In this document: piece by piece, positions 1-12,543 of the stretch | How positions within the stretch are numbered: position 1 is the first letter of the stretch | Layout: every line of letters starts with the position of its first letter | DNA from: Ifrita kowaldi | Taxonomy: Eukaryota; Chordata; Aves; Passeriformes; Cinclosomatidae | DNA length: 64,000 bases | NCBI GenBank assembly: GCA_013398055.1 | Contig: VZRS01000217.1 | Span: forward strand, 462,280-526,279 | Reading direction: 5' to 3' | Notes under the pieces: generated by a model | Seen by the model: only the letters and a program-made list of their open reading frames with translations | What the model was told of the DNA's origin: nothing | The model's database searches: none | Program-made: the position numbers and the translations under genes

Positions 1-1272
1 AGGTGCCAAACGCCGCCGATGGGCCTGGCCGGCAGAGGTGCCACCCCGCAGCAAGCCTGGCGCCCTGAATTGCTCCTTTCTAGCCCAGGGCGTCTCGTAA
101 CTCAGAGCACAGCTGCATCGGGACTTGGTGGGATGTCTAATGGTGCATCCCTTCACCTCCTTGCCCTCTTTCCTTGGGCAAACCCATTACGTAAAGCGGG
201 ATGGTGTGCCACACCTTGGCAGTTTAAAATGCCAAGGGAACTGAGGAGCCTGCACTCAACGTTTGAAACTGACCATCACTCAAAGCCCGGGGCTCGCCTT
301 CCTAAGTCACTTCGGCAGGTCTTTGAGAAAAATGTGACCATCTGCAAAAACCAGAGACTCTGTTCTCCGGCTGCAAACTGGGGTCGGTGTTTTGCGGCAT
401 CTGTTTCTCTGTTTAGTAATCAGCTCTTTATGTAGACGTTCTTACCCTGTGGTTTATAGGCTGCCTGCCACATTAGGGCTCCGATTTCGGTTGGTTAGCG
501 TAATATAAATAATTAAAAATGCTATTTAAGAAAAAGTGGGTAGCACAACAGTACTACGTAAAGTAAGAGTTGGACAGTTAAAATATGTGCCTATGAGTGT
601 ACTAGCTCATGCCATTTAATTCAGGGCTTTTTAAAAAAAAAAAAAACCCACTCTGCGTAAAGTCACTGAGTTGTCAGCACTTCCAAAATCTTTTGTTTTG
701 ATCAACTTCAATGAGAAAAAAAAAACAGGGAAGGAATGCTGGGGCTCAGTAACTCTGAAGGCAGTGAGTAACACTAGTTGGTCGGAATTTCGAAGGACGG
801 CTCTGTTACTCATTCCTGCAGAGTCAACAGTTTTCTGTTACATGTTTGCCAATTAGTCCTGTGAGGTTTTGGGGTGTGCTGCATGTTCCTCAGTGGCTGT
901 AACATTGGGTTTAGCTGAAGTCTGCTGTTAGCTGTAATCCCCTCATAAATGTTCTCAAGACCTTTCATGTTTCTGGATGCCTGGAATGGATAAGATATAT
1001 TTTGTTTGCAAATCAATTCTATTTTGGTGTGATCTCACTAGCTCACCCTGGCTAAAACAGGGAAAAAGTTTTAGTTAGCACTTGCAGGAGAATTTTGAAA
1101 ACGATCTCTGTTCATACATATGCAGGTGCTTGTAGTTAGACAGCCTTGGCATCTTTGGATGTCTGGTAAACCACATCACTTGTGAACAAGGAGGTACCAT
1201 CTGGTCCATCTGCATCTCAAAAAGCAGTCTTTAATTAGCATCATATTCTGTTTAGGGAAGGTGTGGTCTTAC
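1..1272 (-). other. PHACTR1 intron, downstream of the 147-nt coding exon
   Basis: Non-coding sequence following the splice donor at 1272. The next PHACTR1 exon expected from the family, carrying the first RPEL motif and its basic stretch, is not found here and must lie beyond the left edge. The first 60 bases are GC-rich with several CpGs. The open frame through about 435 has no recognisable domain. A 14-A run lies near 634-647. Nothing else is recognised. Confidence 0.6.
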
Positions 1273-1419
1273 CATTATCAAGGTTGAAGCAGATCCGAGC
1301 TTCTTCCAAGTAAGGGGTGTCACTCTTAGACCGGAGCCTTCTGATGGGTCTCCGGTCTATGTCATCCTCAGAAGTTGCTGTCACCAGAGTGGGCACAGTG
1401 AGAAGAGTTGCCCGACGAG
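1273..1419 (-). CDS. PHACTR1: PHACTR1 internal coding exon (partial gene)
   Basis: PHACTR1 binds protein phosphatase 1 through its C-terminus and G-actin through RPEL motifs, linking actin state to dephosphorylation and transcription. This 147-nt minus-strand exon encodes about residues 21-69. It starts with ARRATLL and continues through SEDDIDRRPIRR and SKSDTPYLEEAR, motifs I know from the N-terminal region of vertebrate PHACTR1, before the first RPEL motif. The acceptor is a consensus CCAG after a very long polypyrimidine tract, and the donor is AATG|GTAAGA. Phase is 1 in and 1 out, which joins exactly to the exon ending at 12544 (CAA G|CT gives Gln-Ala). About ten residues differ from the human protein as I remember it (for example TV for LP after ATLL), more than I expected for so conserved a gene. 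A PHACTR3-like paralogue is therefore a weaker alternative. The RPEL and C-terminal exons lie off the left edge. Confidence 0.88.
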
Positions 1420-1423
1420 CTGG

Positions 1424-1519
1424 TAAGAAAAAACAGATGAAGAGAATAGGAGGAGAATAGAGAAATGCAAAGGGGGAGAAAGAGGTAGAAAAAGAAAAAA
1501 AAAAAAAGAGAAAGAAAAT
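1424..1519 (-). promoter_or_regulatory. Long polypyrimidine tract at a PHACTR1 3' splice site
   Basis: Read on the minus strand, roughly 95 bases immediately upstream of the exon acceptor are overwhelmingly C and T, including a run of 13 T. This greatly exceeds the 15-20 nt tract of an ordinary 3' splice site. Such tracts can bind polypyrimidine-tract proteins and are common next to tissue-regulated exons. That this exon is regulated is an inference. Confidence 0.6.
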
Positions 1520-2510
1520 CACTCAATGGAAGGGATGATCTGTAGCAGGTAGTAGAACAGGCTGTTTACTATAAGGTCCTTGCATTTTATTCTACATGCT
1601 GCAGAATTTAAGGGCTGCACTGAATGATACCAAGAAAAGATTGCTGTCTTATGTGCCCCAAAGACACAGGTTATAGCTCTGTTGCTGCCGCAGATTGCAA
1701 GTTCCTAGTTTTGCTACTAAAACCATTCTTTTCTCAACTTCTCAATAGCTGCAGTCTCTCTTTGCCTGAGTGCTGTTTTTGAGGCTGTGATACCTGAGTA
1801 GTGGAAGTATTTAAGTGGTTGATTAATTTGCAGAAACCTGTGGAAGCTGTGCTTTGAACACATAATGTGGTGCTTACTCTTGACATGATGCAACTATTCC
1901 AAAACTCAGTTTCTTGTTGTCTCAACTTGGGCACTCAAAATTAACAGCTCCTTCTTGCTCTTGGTCACTTTATGTCTCAATTTCTTAGTTGTGGAACAGG
2001 GAGAAACATAATTTTCATTCAGTAGGAATCTTGTGAACATATAAATCCATTAGTATTGTAAAGTATTCATATACTTTAGTGAAGCACCCGTGAAAAACCC
2101 ATGAGGAAATTAAGATTTCTATCTTCTGAACAGGATTTAAATGGCTTGGGGCCTTGCATTCAAGGAGGAGAAAGCAAAATATTTAATACTGGCTCATTAA
2201 GTGAGCACTGCCCACTTCATGGACTGATGAAGCAAATGGTAGGATAGTAAAAAATTGCTGTCATCATGCAATTAGAAGCCCTACTATAATCCATATGTAT
2301 AAGGAGACTGAATTAATGTTGCAGAGGCAACCTTCATTTTGGCATTGCCTAAGTATTTAGCTCTGGACCTTACAGCCTTGATAATGTCCCTTAAATGTAG
2401 GTGTTTTATATGTGAAATGTAATTATGAGTGGCTTTTGGATGCTTTGGGCACTGAGCCTATAAATTACAAATGACAAACAGAAGAGCCTCTATAAATATA
2501 TCCACCTAAA

Positions 2511-2524
2511 CTCTCTCTCTCTCT
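2511..2524. repeat. (CT)7 microsatellite
   Basis: Seven uninterrupted CT dinucleotides. A short simple repeat in the PHACTR1 intron, likely length-polymorphic but with no function indicated. Confidence 0.8.
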
Positions 2525-5500
2525 GAGTAGATAACCACAAATACTAGTTGGGATGTGGCTGATCACTGGAAGCATGAGCACCATGCACAAGTACTGTCTT
2601 TTCCACCTCATGTATACCTGGAAAGAAAATTTCTGCTTGAAAGCCCATCCTTACCCTTAATGTGGGCCTATTAAAATTAACTGTCATGTGGGACCGTGTA
2701 AGAGCCTAGGAGCCTAAACCCTGAATGTTTCTTGCTGTTGGGACATTATCTGGCCTAAGAGTCTTTATCTCAGGGCTTTTGTAAAGCATCACACTTCAAA
2801 TAACTAACAGTGAACTACATTTTCCCATTGTGACTGGAGAGCATGACTGATAGTAACTGAGAGCACATTCTGCAACCTACTAACTGTGATTCTTTCTTTT
2901 TAAAGTTTTTTAGAGTTTCAAATGAAACCTGTCAATCAGTAGCTTTCAGATGCCTAAAATCTGACTTAGGTGTTAGGTATGATAGCATATAATTAGTATG
3001 AGTTAACAAAAGCTGCCATGCTCTGTTTTTCAGTTTGCAGTATTGTGTAGTTTACTAAACAAGTAAATCTGTGCTGCTGGAGGTAGAGGTTATTTCTGGT
3101 CCAACTTGCTTATTTTCTGTTTTTAAATAGATTTCTTTCAAGTTTTTGCTAATTTCTAACCCAGCATTTGAATTTGAAGTAAAAGCAAAGGGCAGGAGTT
3201 GAAATTGATTTAATGGGGTCAATGATTTAGATTAAGCTAAAGTAAACACTGCAACTAGGCTGTAAACCATTATTCCCTTGTAATAGGGAAGTACAGTAAT
3301 GAAGATAAAAGAGAATGGAAAATTTCTACTGTGGAAAATTTTGTGTACTGCATCTTCAAATTTACACTTAAGGAAGATTTATTGGTATAGGAAGTCAGCA
3401 TTGTAAAACTCATCTCATGAAACACCCATGTAAAAGATTTGTCTTTTAAAACTGGCATAATCTAGCTGTAGCTAAAGTCAGTGAAAGGGCACCCATGCAG
3501 TTCAGGGCTAGCTGGATCACAGCACAGAAATCTATTTGAAAAAAAATCCCAACACCAAATTACATATACATTTATAGTAAGCAGAGACTAAGAGTAGGCT
3601 TTTCTATATAATTGTTTATAAATCATTTTTACCTTTTGGGTCAAAATATTGGGATCTGGCTTGTATTCATTTTGACTACAGGTAGGTGGATGCTAGAAAA
3701 TGTTTCTTGTAGTAATCATTATGTATTACTTTGACAACTGTGATTATCTCCCCTTTGTGTATATTACCAAAAGGAGTTTTCAAGAATGACTGGAAATTTT
3801 AAGTCAACACTGAAAACATTTCAGAGTACACTAATAAGTATTAAAACATTTTGCAGTAAAAACCTAAGATCAATTCTTATGCAGCCCCAGAACTGGGAAG
3901 TATAGCTGATCACATTCTGGTATCTACAGAGGACACTGAGTGTTTATGCCTGCCATGAATGTAACTGTACACACTCTCTTCCTAATCCATAGCAGTCTTT
4001 ATTTCGAGAATGACTCGCCATACATTTTTTAGTAAAGTGTCAATACGTGCCCAATGTGACCATCGGGTCCATCACAGATAACCCACCAGTATCTCTAGCT
4101 TCAGCTGCTCTTCACAAACCAGCTCGGTCTCTGGGACACACTTTTAGGAGATAGTTTTTCAGGAAAACTAGGAAGTATCCTCTTGAAGGTCTTGGACCAA
4201 TGGAATGACATTACAATACACATTAAGGGACCCACTTATGCTGCAAATGGATTTGAGACCAGTGTCGAAAAACTCCATTTAAGGAGCCACTGTAACAGCA
4301 GTTGGAAGGGAAAGCAGTAATTTTGTTAAATTCTTTCATTCTATTTTCATCGTTCCTCATAGGGTCACACCCCAGCTGGCACATTGTGGCAATGCCTTGT
4401 CTGGTATTTGCTAGAAAGGGAAAAAGTTGCCTATGGAGGGGAAAAATACCTTAAAAATATAAATGCTGTAATGTACATCATGTGACATGTTAGAAGTGAT
4501 TATATATAATCTCCCATTTGTTTGTCTCAAAATATTGTATGTTCTTAAACTGCAACACAAGTGTGGTTTTGGGAGAAGGGAAAGTAAAATATGTAAATTT
4601 TTATATCACAAGTTCAGAGGCATTTTTAATGTGTAATTTCAATATATTTAGTTAAATCTACAGCTGGTCGCAATTTTTGAATACTGCTTAAAATTACTGA
4701 AAACATGAAGAGTGGTTTGCAAAGAATTTTTGATGCCTTCCATTTTTTCCATTAAAATACTTTTCCACATGTTTTAATAAGAATATTAGTAGTAATTTCT
4801 GTTTGCCAAGAACTACCTTTATGCTTTGAAGAGTTATAGTATTGATTTTTTAAGAGTTGTGTTATTTAGAAAAAAATTTAATTGGAAAAAATTCAGAAGT
4901 GAAATGGCATCTTCCTAAAAATTAATTGGAGAAAACATGAAATATTCATCTAGATGTTTCCATTGACTTTTACTAATCAGCCTTTATTAAAGTATTTCAT
5001 TGGTGACACAAGTAGCCTGGTCATTTTTGACTCAATAGGGTCTTCATCTAGAAACCCTAATGTGCAGAGTAGATTTTGACCTCAAAATGGCACATCTTTG
5101 AAATATGGTGATTTTTATCTTAGTACAAGTGACGTGCTAAAACGTTTCTTGCAGATGTCTAGATGTAGAAGGGGTATGTTTCTGATGCATAGAATCACAA
5201 GCAACTTCAAATAACACTGAAATAGCCATAAGAAGGATGCTGGTTTACATAAGAAATCTTTAAGTCTTTTTTGAGGAAAACCTTGTTTCTCAGGGCAAAT
5301 TTTGAACAACTTTGTAGAATACCTACGAAAATATTTAAACTGCAGTCCTACTCTTGCTAATTGAATAGGATTCTTCTTTCTTGCTACTTCTTTTCACTAG
5401 AGAAACATATGAGCTCTTACTCAGTTCTCCTTCATGCTTCTGTGGAGATGGCTCACCATGGCGTAACATGTAGATAATGCATGCGGAAATGTATTTTTGG

Positions 5501-7194
5501 CTAAGTGGAAGCTTTAAAGACTTGAGTTCGGGTACATTTTGATTCATCTAGCACATGATACTCCTTTTGTGCTAAAAAAAAATTATTCGGTTGTGAATAT
5601 TCTTCCTTAAAGACAGACCAGGCAGTGGGTTCAATTGAATGGTTACCAGGAAAAAAAAAAATCTTTTGGTCTGGTTTAATGCCACTTCACTTTATCAGTT
5701 GCATTTAAAACAAGATGAAAGGACAACATTTGAAGGATTAGATTTGGGGAATAGAGTATGAGGGGCAGGAGAGGCAGAGAGTGGAACATGTGGAGAGGAC
5801 ATAATTTGGCATTTATGAAGAATGATTTATAGGCTTGTGTCTCCCACATAAACACAGAAGCACATGCATATGGATTGCACCATGTCTCTAAAGCAAAGCT
5901 GTGGAAATCTGTCTTGATGGACATCAGTAATCTGAAACAAAGTACGTAGATACATCGTACTCAAACACAGGCCCGAGGGTTGCAAACAACAGTACCCATA
6001 CAAAAGGATATCCACATTTACACACACATTTGTTCTGCTGGTGTGTGGTATTTGGGTAAAAGTATGCACAATACACCTAACTAGATTTTTTTGTACATTT
6101 TAGATGCAACTTGCTTGTTTCTGTGTGTCCAAAGGCATAGGGTATTCTGAAATTCTCAGTAATGGGGATATACCAGAGTAGGAGGTGGGACAGGAATTCT
6201 AAAAAGTTTAAAAAGGATGAGGAAAAGGTTGATGTTGATCAGTTACTTAATGGTATTTAAAGGTATGGACATTTTTTTAGGAATGCGCGTTTGATATTAC
6301 TAATTCTTCTGATATTGATGTCAGTCTATCATGTATGATATCACATGAATAAAAAAGACTTGGACGCTATCATAACTTTGAAAATATGTTAACATATAGG
6401 ATGGATTAACTATGAAACATTGGTGGATAGAGGAACATCTAGGCTGGAATAATTCTGGATTAGGATCTGGGGATTCTGCAACAATATGTTTTTATAAAAT
6501 ACTGGACACAATTTAATATGCAAAAGCAGAAGGGAAGTAGCAATGAAGAGTCAGCAGTCATTAAATCAAACATGTAGAGTGAATCAGCACTGACTGAATT
6601 AAAATAAATGAGCAAAAATGGAGCACAGTGAAATAACTATTGTGGAGACATAGACTAACAGAAAAATATGAATTAAAACTATACCTGAGAGTACTTTATT
6701 AAACCTTATCAAGAAGAAAGATTCCCTAAAATCTTTTGAGCAGTCATGTCCTATATATCTATACAAATTTGTTACCCTTGGCCATATGTACTATATTTTT
6801 ATTTCCATATTTTTTTACTTTACATTTGTTATTCACTCATACTCCCGATGAATGTAAATTCATCAAATAAATTGCAGGAATGGTGCAACCAATAGAAGCA
6901 TACCTAATGTAAGTATAAGTGTATGTGTAACTTATTTATAGGTACAATAGATAGCTCAAGATAAACCTTTCACAGGGTTTTTTTCAGTTGTTTAAATAGG
7001 CACAGTGTATCTTGCCAAATGGCCTAGCAAGCAACCTCAAGGAATGTAGAAGAATCTTCAAAATAATTAATACAGTTAATTTTAAGCTGGTGTGCCCTGC
7101 TGGTGCGAAAGGATTTAAGACTGGAAAAGTGGATGTATGACTCTCCAGGAAATTAGAAACTATTTTATTTTGGAGTCAGAAGTCACGTGAGAGC

Positions 7195-8110
7195 TGAACC
7201 CAGACTCCCAGCAGGGACCTCAGAGTCCCACTGTGGTGCAAAGGTGGACACCTGCAGCCCAGAGTGGCATCCTGACAACACAATGTACAGCCCATCCCAT
7301 CAGGTTGTGGTGTGGTGTTGCTAGAGGCACCAAGAGAGGGGGTGAGTCTTGGGCCCCATTCCATCAGATCGTGGCTGCAGGAAAGTGCTACATGCTGTCT
7401 GCAATGGGCAAATCTCCTTTTATGGAGCCTTCATTTGTAATGTACAGGGCAGGAATAATTCTCGCTTAGAGTTCATCTACGGGCTCAATCGCCTTGTATA
7501 CAATGGGAGGCAGGGAGGGTTTCCTCATTTCTTGATCCTGAACAAGCCCAGGTGAGAGCCAGGTCCCAACAGCCCTGTGTGCACTCCCTGCACACAGATT
7601 AGTTGGCTGTGCTCAAGGCAGGTTCTCTGGCATGGTACAGCTGTTGGAGAGAGTGGCTTGAGAGGCTCTGACCAGCTTTGGAGCTTCTTGGGAAAACAGC
7701 AACCAGCAGCCTCAACAGTTGCTTTCTCCCTGATTTTGGAGCTACGCTTACACTGTGGCTGCTGCCCGTTTGCTGAGCAAGGCTGCAGCTGTGCCTATGG
7801 CTGGCTACATTCCCCACTGATCCACATCCAGACTGCTGACTTCATGGCCTGCTTAGTCTCATACCTGCCCCATCACCATGGACTTGTGGGATGGTCTGGA
7901 CTCTTGGCTGAACCTGGTGACTGTCACCAGACCTGCTTGGCTCGCGAGCTGCCGTGCTTTACCTCTCATAGGTGAGGCTGCTGCCTCTGCCTGTTTTGGT
8001 GACTCTGGGTTTACTTTGCCTTATGAAGTCACTCCCTTCTGCTGCTCCTCAGTGCCTGCCTGCTCAGCTCTGTCAAATGTGAGGTCTTTCTTTGCATGCG
8101 TGAAATAATA
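7195..8110. repeat. GC-rich, repeat-like block of unknown family
   Basis: Base composition rises sharply here relative to the AT-rich flanks, and several overlapping open frames appear on both strands, the longest 132 codons at 7577..7975. None shows a recognisable domain. Two imperfect 20-base copies of CCCAT(C/T)CCATCAG(G/A)T(T/C)GTGG lie at 7291-7310 and 7355-7374, matching at 17 of 20 positions. The composition and the abrupt edges suggest an inserted element, perhaps an old LTR, but I could not identify terminal repeats, a primer-binding site or a family match. It could also be a locally GC-rich unique segment. Confidence 0.3.
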
Positions 8111-11100
8111 ACTTTCACATAGAACTTCAAGATCAAGGATATCTCTCCAAAGTAGGCTACACTCAAGATGGGATCTGGACGTTTACAGCTTTACCCATTT
8201 TTGGGGAAGTTATTCCCTTTTCTGAATTAGATCCTATCTTGCCTTTCAACACGTCATTCCTCTATGCAAACAAATGCCATTAGCATGGGCATCTTTCACT
8301 CAAGTTCACTGTCTAGACTTTCGTAATCAGTATAGAGGCAAGACTTATATTAACCCAAGGAAGATGTCTAAGATTAGGTGAACCCTGCTCTTAAAATGAT
8401 GTTTTTTCTGATATATGCCAAGCTAGTTAGAACTCTCAGGGGGAAACATCTTCACTGAGGTCACCTAGGGGATAAGTGAGCTAAATCCTATTCCAGGCTG
8501 CACTATATGCTTTCAGCCCTTGCAGCTGAAAGCCATGATAGATTTGTATTTAGAATACATTTGCAGCCAAGAATAACCAGTATCTTCCATACACTTCGGA
8601 GGGAGAAGGCTTTTTTGAAATGAAAGTCCAACTTCATGCTTAGATTTCAGATTCAGGCTTTCCAAGGGCAAGGGGCTGGATCCAAGGGATCACAGTCCTT
8701 TCTTTCCTGTTTCTTATTTGCAGATGCGTCACGGCGTTACGCACTTGGCAGGGACATCCCACCAGCTCCTAGATTCCAACATACAGTACAGAAGAGACAG
8801 TCAGGAGGGCTGCAGAGCTTAGGATATTTCTGGCTTGTGTTTGAAGACTACAGCCAGCTGGCTTCATTTACCAAGTTTTCTAAATCTAGCTAATCCTACT
8901 GCCAGATCCAGCTTTTGTGACTTTTCCATGCCTCCTGCTTCACTTTCCTTGAAGGAAACAGGGAACAGCTGTTTGAACAGCAGATACAGCCTGAATGGGC
9001 AAGCATTTCTCCGTTCTGTGCTCAGCCTAGGGAAGTGAGGTGATGGCTGCTCCTGCAGAGGAAAGGTGGCAGCTCATAAGGTGGTAACACCTCTCTCCCT
9101 CCTACCCTACAACAGCAAAGGCAGTTTGCATCTTTCTGCAGGAGTAGGGACAAGGTGTGGGTGTTAGTGCAGGCAGCAAGGCATAGAGAACTGGTGGGTT
9201 AGTTGTTGGAGGACAAAGCCCTGTTTCAGTCTATGTGTTGAGGTCAGAGTATCCCACATTTAACTGCACAAAGACCTGAGGCCAGATGGAATTTGGTATC
9301 ATCAGTTGTCAATGCCATCATAGCTCTTCGAGTTCCTTCCCAACATTTTGCAGTCCTATTCCTTCCCTTCTCTTCCACCCACAAGGAGTGAGTGCAAATG
9401 AGAATGAGTGCTTTACAGCTGCCATTTGTAACATTGTCATATTATTAATGTGAAAACACTGGAAAGGAGGTTTTTTTCCTGATCTGGAGTTCTAAAAGGC
9501 AGAGATCTTCAAATCTCACAGAAGAGTTGAGTGAGTCCTAAAACCCCATTCTACATTTTGTAAACAGAGCACTTCGTAATGCAATAACTAATAATATAAC
9601 TACAGTAATAATAATGCATATATTGTTTTCTGATGTTGTTTCTAATTAAATGGCAGAATACTATAGTCTTCTTTCAGTTCTTAGTGCAGTTTAAATGCAT
9701 ATACACATGGTGTTTCATAGTGTGATTTGCTAATAGTGTCATGCTATTATATCAACATCAAATAGTTACTTGTAATCCCATTAGGTAGAGCTGTTGACAG
9801 TGCTTTCTTGCAGATCTTTTGTTTGGTTCCATACTAGCTACTTGAGCTATGCTATTTATTGCGGATGACTGCCTCACATTCAGTGTGTTTTGGGGGCGGT
9901 TTCAGAAAGTTAAAGCTAATGCAGTTAGCCTGTTTCTCAGAAGGTGGAGAAGGAAAGAAATATGCTGGTTTTGCCCATGTTTGGAGAAATCATGCCATTA
10001 TCTCATATAGAAATGCCTGTTTTTTTGGAAGACAACCTTAAAATTTGGCATAGGGTACAAGGATGACAGAAGTTAGCAGAGCTGTATAGGCAGCATCAAT
10101 GCACACTCAATAGGTTTGAGTTCCTTGTTCTGTACAGGGGGTAAAGTAGCTGAGAGGAAGGGGATATTTAGAAGTTTAGGACTAAAGATAGTGACAAAGG
10201 CATTTACTGCAGAAAAGCTTGATGATTAAATTCTTCCAGAGGCTTATTGTTTGGCCTGCTGAAGCAGTTTGTGGCACCTCAGAGATGCTCAGTGAAAGCA
10301 TCCTGAAGCTTCTCTCTGCACAGGCCACATTGCGTCTACATCCCATTGCCAGTGCGGTTGTTCATCCGTTCCTCCCCTCAAGCACCTCTCCTGTTGTCAG
10401 GGGGCTGCTGTGCTGCAGCATTTGAGAATGTAAAGCAGAAGCATTGTCTCTTCTGTGCTCAGAGCAATTTCCCTGCTGGCAGTCAGCATGTTGGAAAGCA
10501 GCTGAGCTCCAGCACAGAAATAGGAAGAGAGGGGACGTTACTAGAGTTTGTGGTAGAGGCCTCACAAGCATGTGAGGTAAGAGATGCAAAAGGCAGGAGC
10601 TGTGGAAAATGCACTAAAAGGAGCGAAGAGAAAGGTGAAATGTGGAAGGGGACAGAGTGTTAAGTACAGCATGGCTGTTCTATCAATGTACTGTTCCTAG
10701 TTGTGGAGGTAGTTAGGGTTTGGGACACTATGGTGCACAGGGGAAGCATGTAATTGTTGACTTCCATAAAACATTCACAAGCAGGGGAACAAAACTCGAA
10801 GTCTCAGTGCTGGTTCCTATTTGTTTTGGCCTAAGGATAGAAGTCCACATGACAGATCTAGAGGTCAGCCCCCTGCTGATGACATTTGTATCAAGGAATA
10901 CAATTCTACTTAATGAGTTTTTTTTCCTTGTTTTTGATTTAATAACTGATCAGTACAAGCATTTCTATATGTGCTAGCAATGTAATTTCTTCAAGCATGG
11001 GTAAGATAATGTTTTTTTAATCTTGCTTGCTTGGAAATAGTTACAGTGAAGGTCACCTGCACAGCCCTTACTAGTCACCTTGTACATATGACTGTAATAG

Positions 11101-11263
11101 ACTTTCCTTGCATGAACACATGTTCTTTCTTCCACAGTTGCCTCTGCATGCTGCAGTGCACAGGGATGCTGTTGATGATTTGCTATAGTTTGTAAAGCAA
11201 TAAGATGTAGATTCCTGAATTTTAGGTTTTATGGAATAGAAATGGTTTGTTCCCGTAGAGATA

Positions 11264-11335
11264 TCACAGAATGGTTGTGGTTGGAAGGGATCACAAGAGG
11301 TCATCTAGTCCAGCCTCTCTGCTCAAACAGGGTTG
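11264..11335 (-). mobile_element. CR1 retrotransposon 3' end, fragment
   Basis: Read on the plus strand, the sequence ATCACAGAATGG...TTGGAAGGGATCACAAGAGGTCATCTAGTCCAGCC is the antisense of a CR1 3' terminus. About 70 bases are recognisable and then homology fades. CR1 is a non-LTR retrotransposon whose copies are usually strongly 5'-truncated, as here. It sits in the PHACTR1 intron in the same orientation as the gene. Confidence 0.75.
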
Positions 11336-12489
11336 AAGAATGTATTTCAATATTACTTCTGTAGCAATGCTCTCGTGTTTGTTGCATTTTAGAGATGGAG
11401 AAAAAGCCATCAAAATCAGTCATTGCCCTCAGTTGGTTTTTTACCTGATTTTATGTTGCTTAGTGTTTGCTTCTTTTCAATGCAGGAAGCTGTGTTGTGA
11501 CAAGAAAGGCTTTCTGCAACTGGTACGGATAAAAATGTATCACAACAACTGAGGCAGCAGCTAAGCAACACAGCATGTGTTAGGCAGCAGCACCTCAGCT
11601 GAGCCAAAGGTCAGATGTGGTACTGACTCCCATGTATCTTGGGATGGTGGCAACCCGTGGGTGGATTACGTCTTGCTCTGGGAGAATGGCTTCCAGAGGG
11701 AAGGCCAAACTCTGTTGTCCAGACTTTGAATTTGTTTAGCAACCAATGAAATTAATAATGGAACAAAGATAGATCCCGTTTTCAAAAAACAGGCAGTATG
11801 TAGAAACAAAAATGGCTGATAGAGCTACTAGGCTTTTACCGTTTTCTTGAATTTAATATGGTGTTTAAAGTTTAAGGAAAAAAAAAAACCCTTCTCTCTG
11901 AAGCTGCAAGTTTTCTCCAAAAATAGAGCTGGTGAGAAAAATGTGAACTGACTTTACCAAAAATGTATTCTATGTTGTGAACAAGTCTCAACTACATTAA
12001 AGCAGTGGAGCTTGGTTACCCTTCCCCTCTCACCCTGCTGCTGCTCTGTGGGGGCCAGCATTTCACAGGGGACAACACAGACCAGTGAGAGCTGCTGTTT
12101 GCAAACCGTGTGGGGGACTGCCTCAGGGCTTTCCCAAACCAGTTTTTCCTGAATAACATCACCTTACAATCCTGACAGCACTGAGAAGCAAAAGGAGGAA
12201 GGGAAAGGACACCACAGGCTTACTCAGCAAGCTGTGAACCATTGCGGTCTCCTCTGTCTTGTCCATTTGGGCTCTGCAACACCAGAGCCTGGATCTTGGC
12301 AGCTCTTTTTGCTCCTGGAGCACACCCAACAGCTCTCACAGCTCTTCCTTATCCTCTGAGAGGGCAGATCAACCCCACCATTACTCTTCTTGTAGTCCCT
12401 TTTAAAGCCCATGCATTTTGAAGTCCTTACCCTGTGCCCTTTCAAAACTTAAGTATGTCGGTCACTGGCCCCTATCTGGCCCTGTACAT

Positions 12490-12507
12490 TTTAACTGTAC
12501 AGTTAAA
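12490..12507. repeat. 18-bp perfect palindrome near a splice donor
   Basis: TTTAACTGTACAGTTAAA reads the same on both strands. It lies 36-53 bases into the intron beyond the donor of the first PHACTR1 coding exon. As RNA it could form an intermolecular duplex or a short hairpin. As DNA it is a symmetric site. No function is shown. Confidence 0.6.
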
Positions 12508-12543
12508 CTAGTAATTTTCTGAGTCAGTGCCAGAGTTTCTTAC

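Larger units (their letters stand above)
1420..12543 (-). other. PHACTR1 intron between the first two coding exons
   Basis: This 11.1 kb intron is bounded by the donor at 12543 (CCAAG|GTAAGAA on the minus strand) and the acceptor at 1420. It is mostly AT-rich unique DNA. It holds a short (CT)7 repeat at 2511-2524, a GC-rich repeat-like block near 7.2-8.1 kb, a 70-base CR1 fragment near 11.3 kb and an 18-bp palindrome close to the donor. I see no further coding exon on either strand. The open frames here are short and match no protein family I recognise. Confidence 0.75.

Noticed and set aside
1..435. 138-codon plus-strand frame at the left edge
   Set aside because: Lies in a PHACTR1 intron on the opposite strand and shows no domain.
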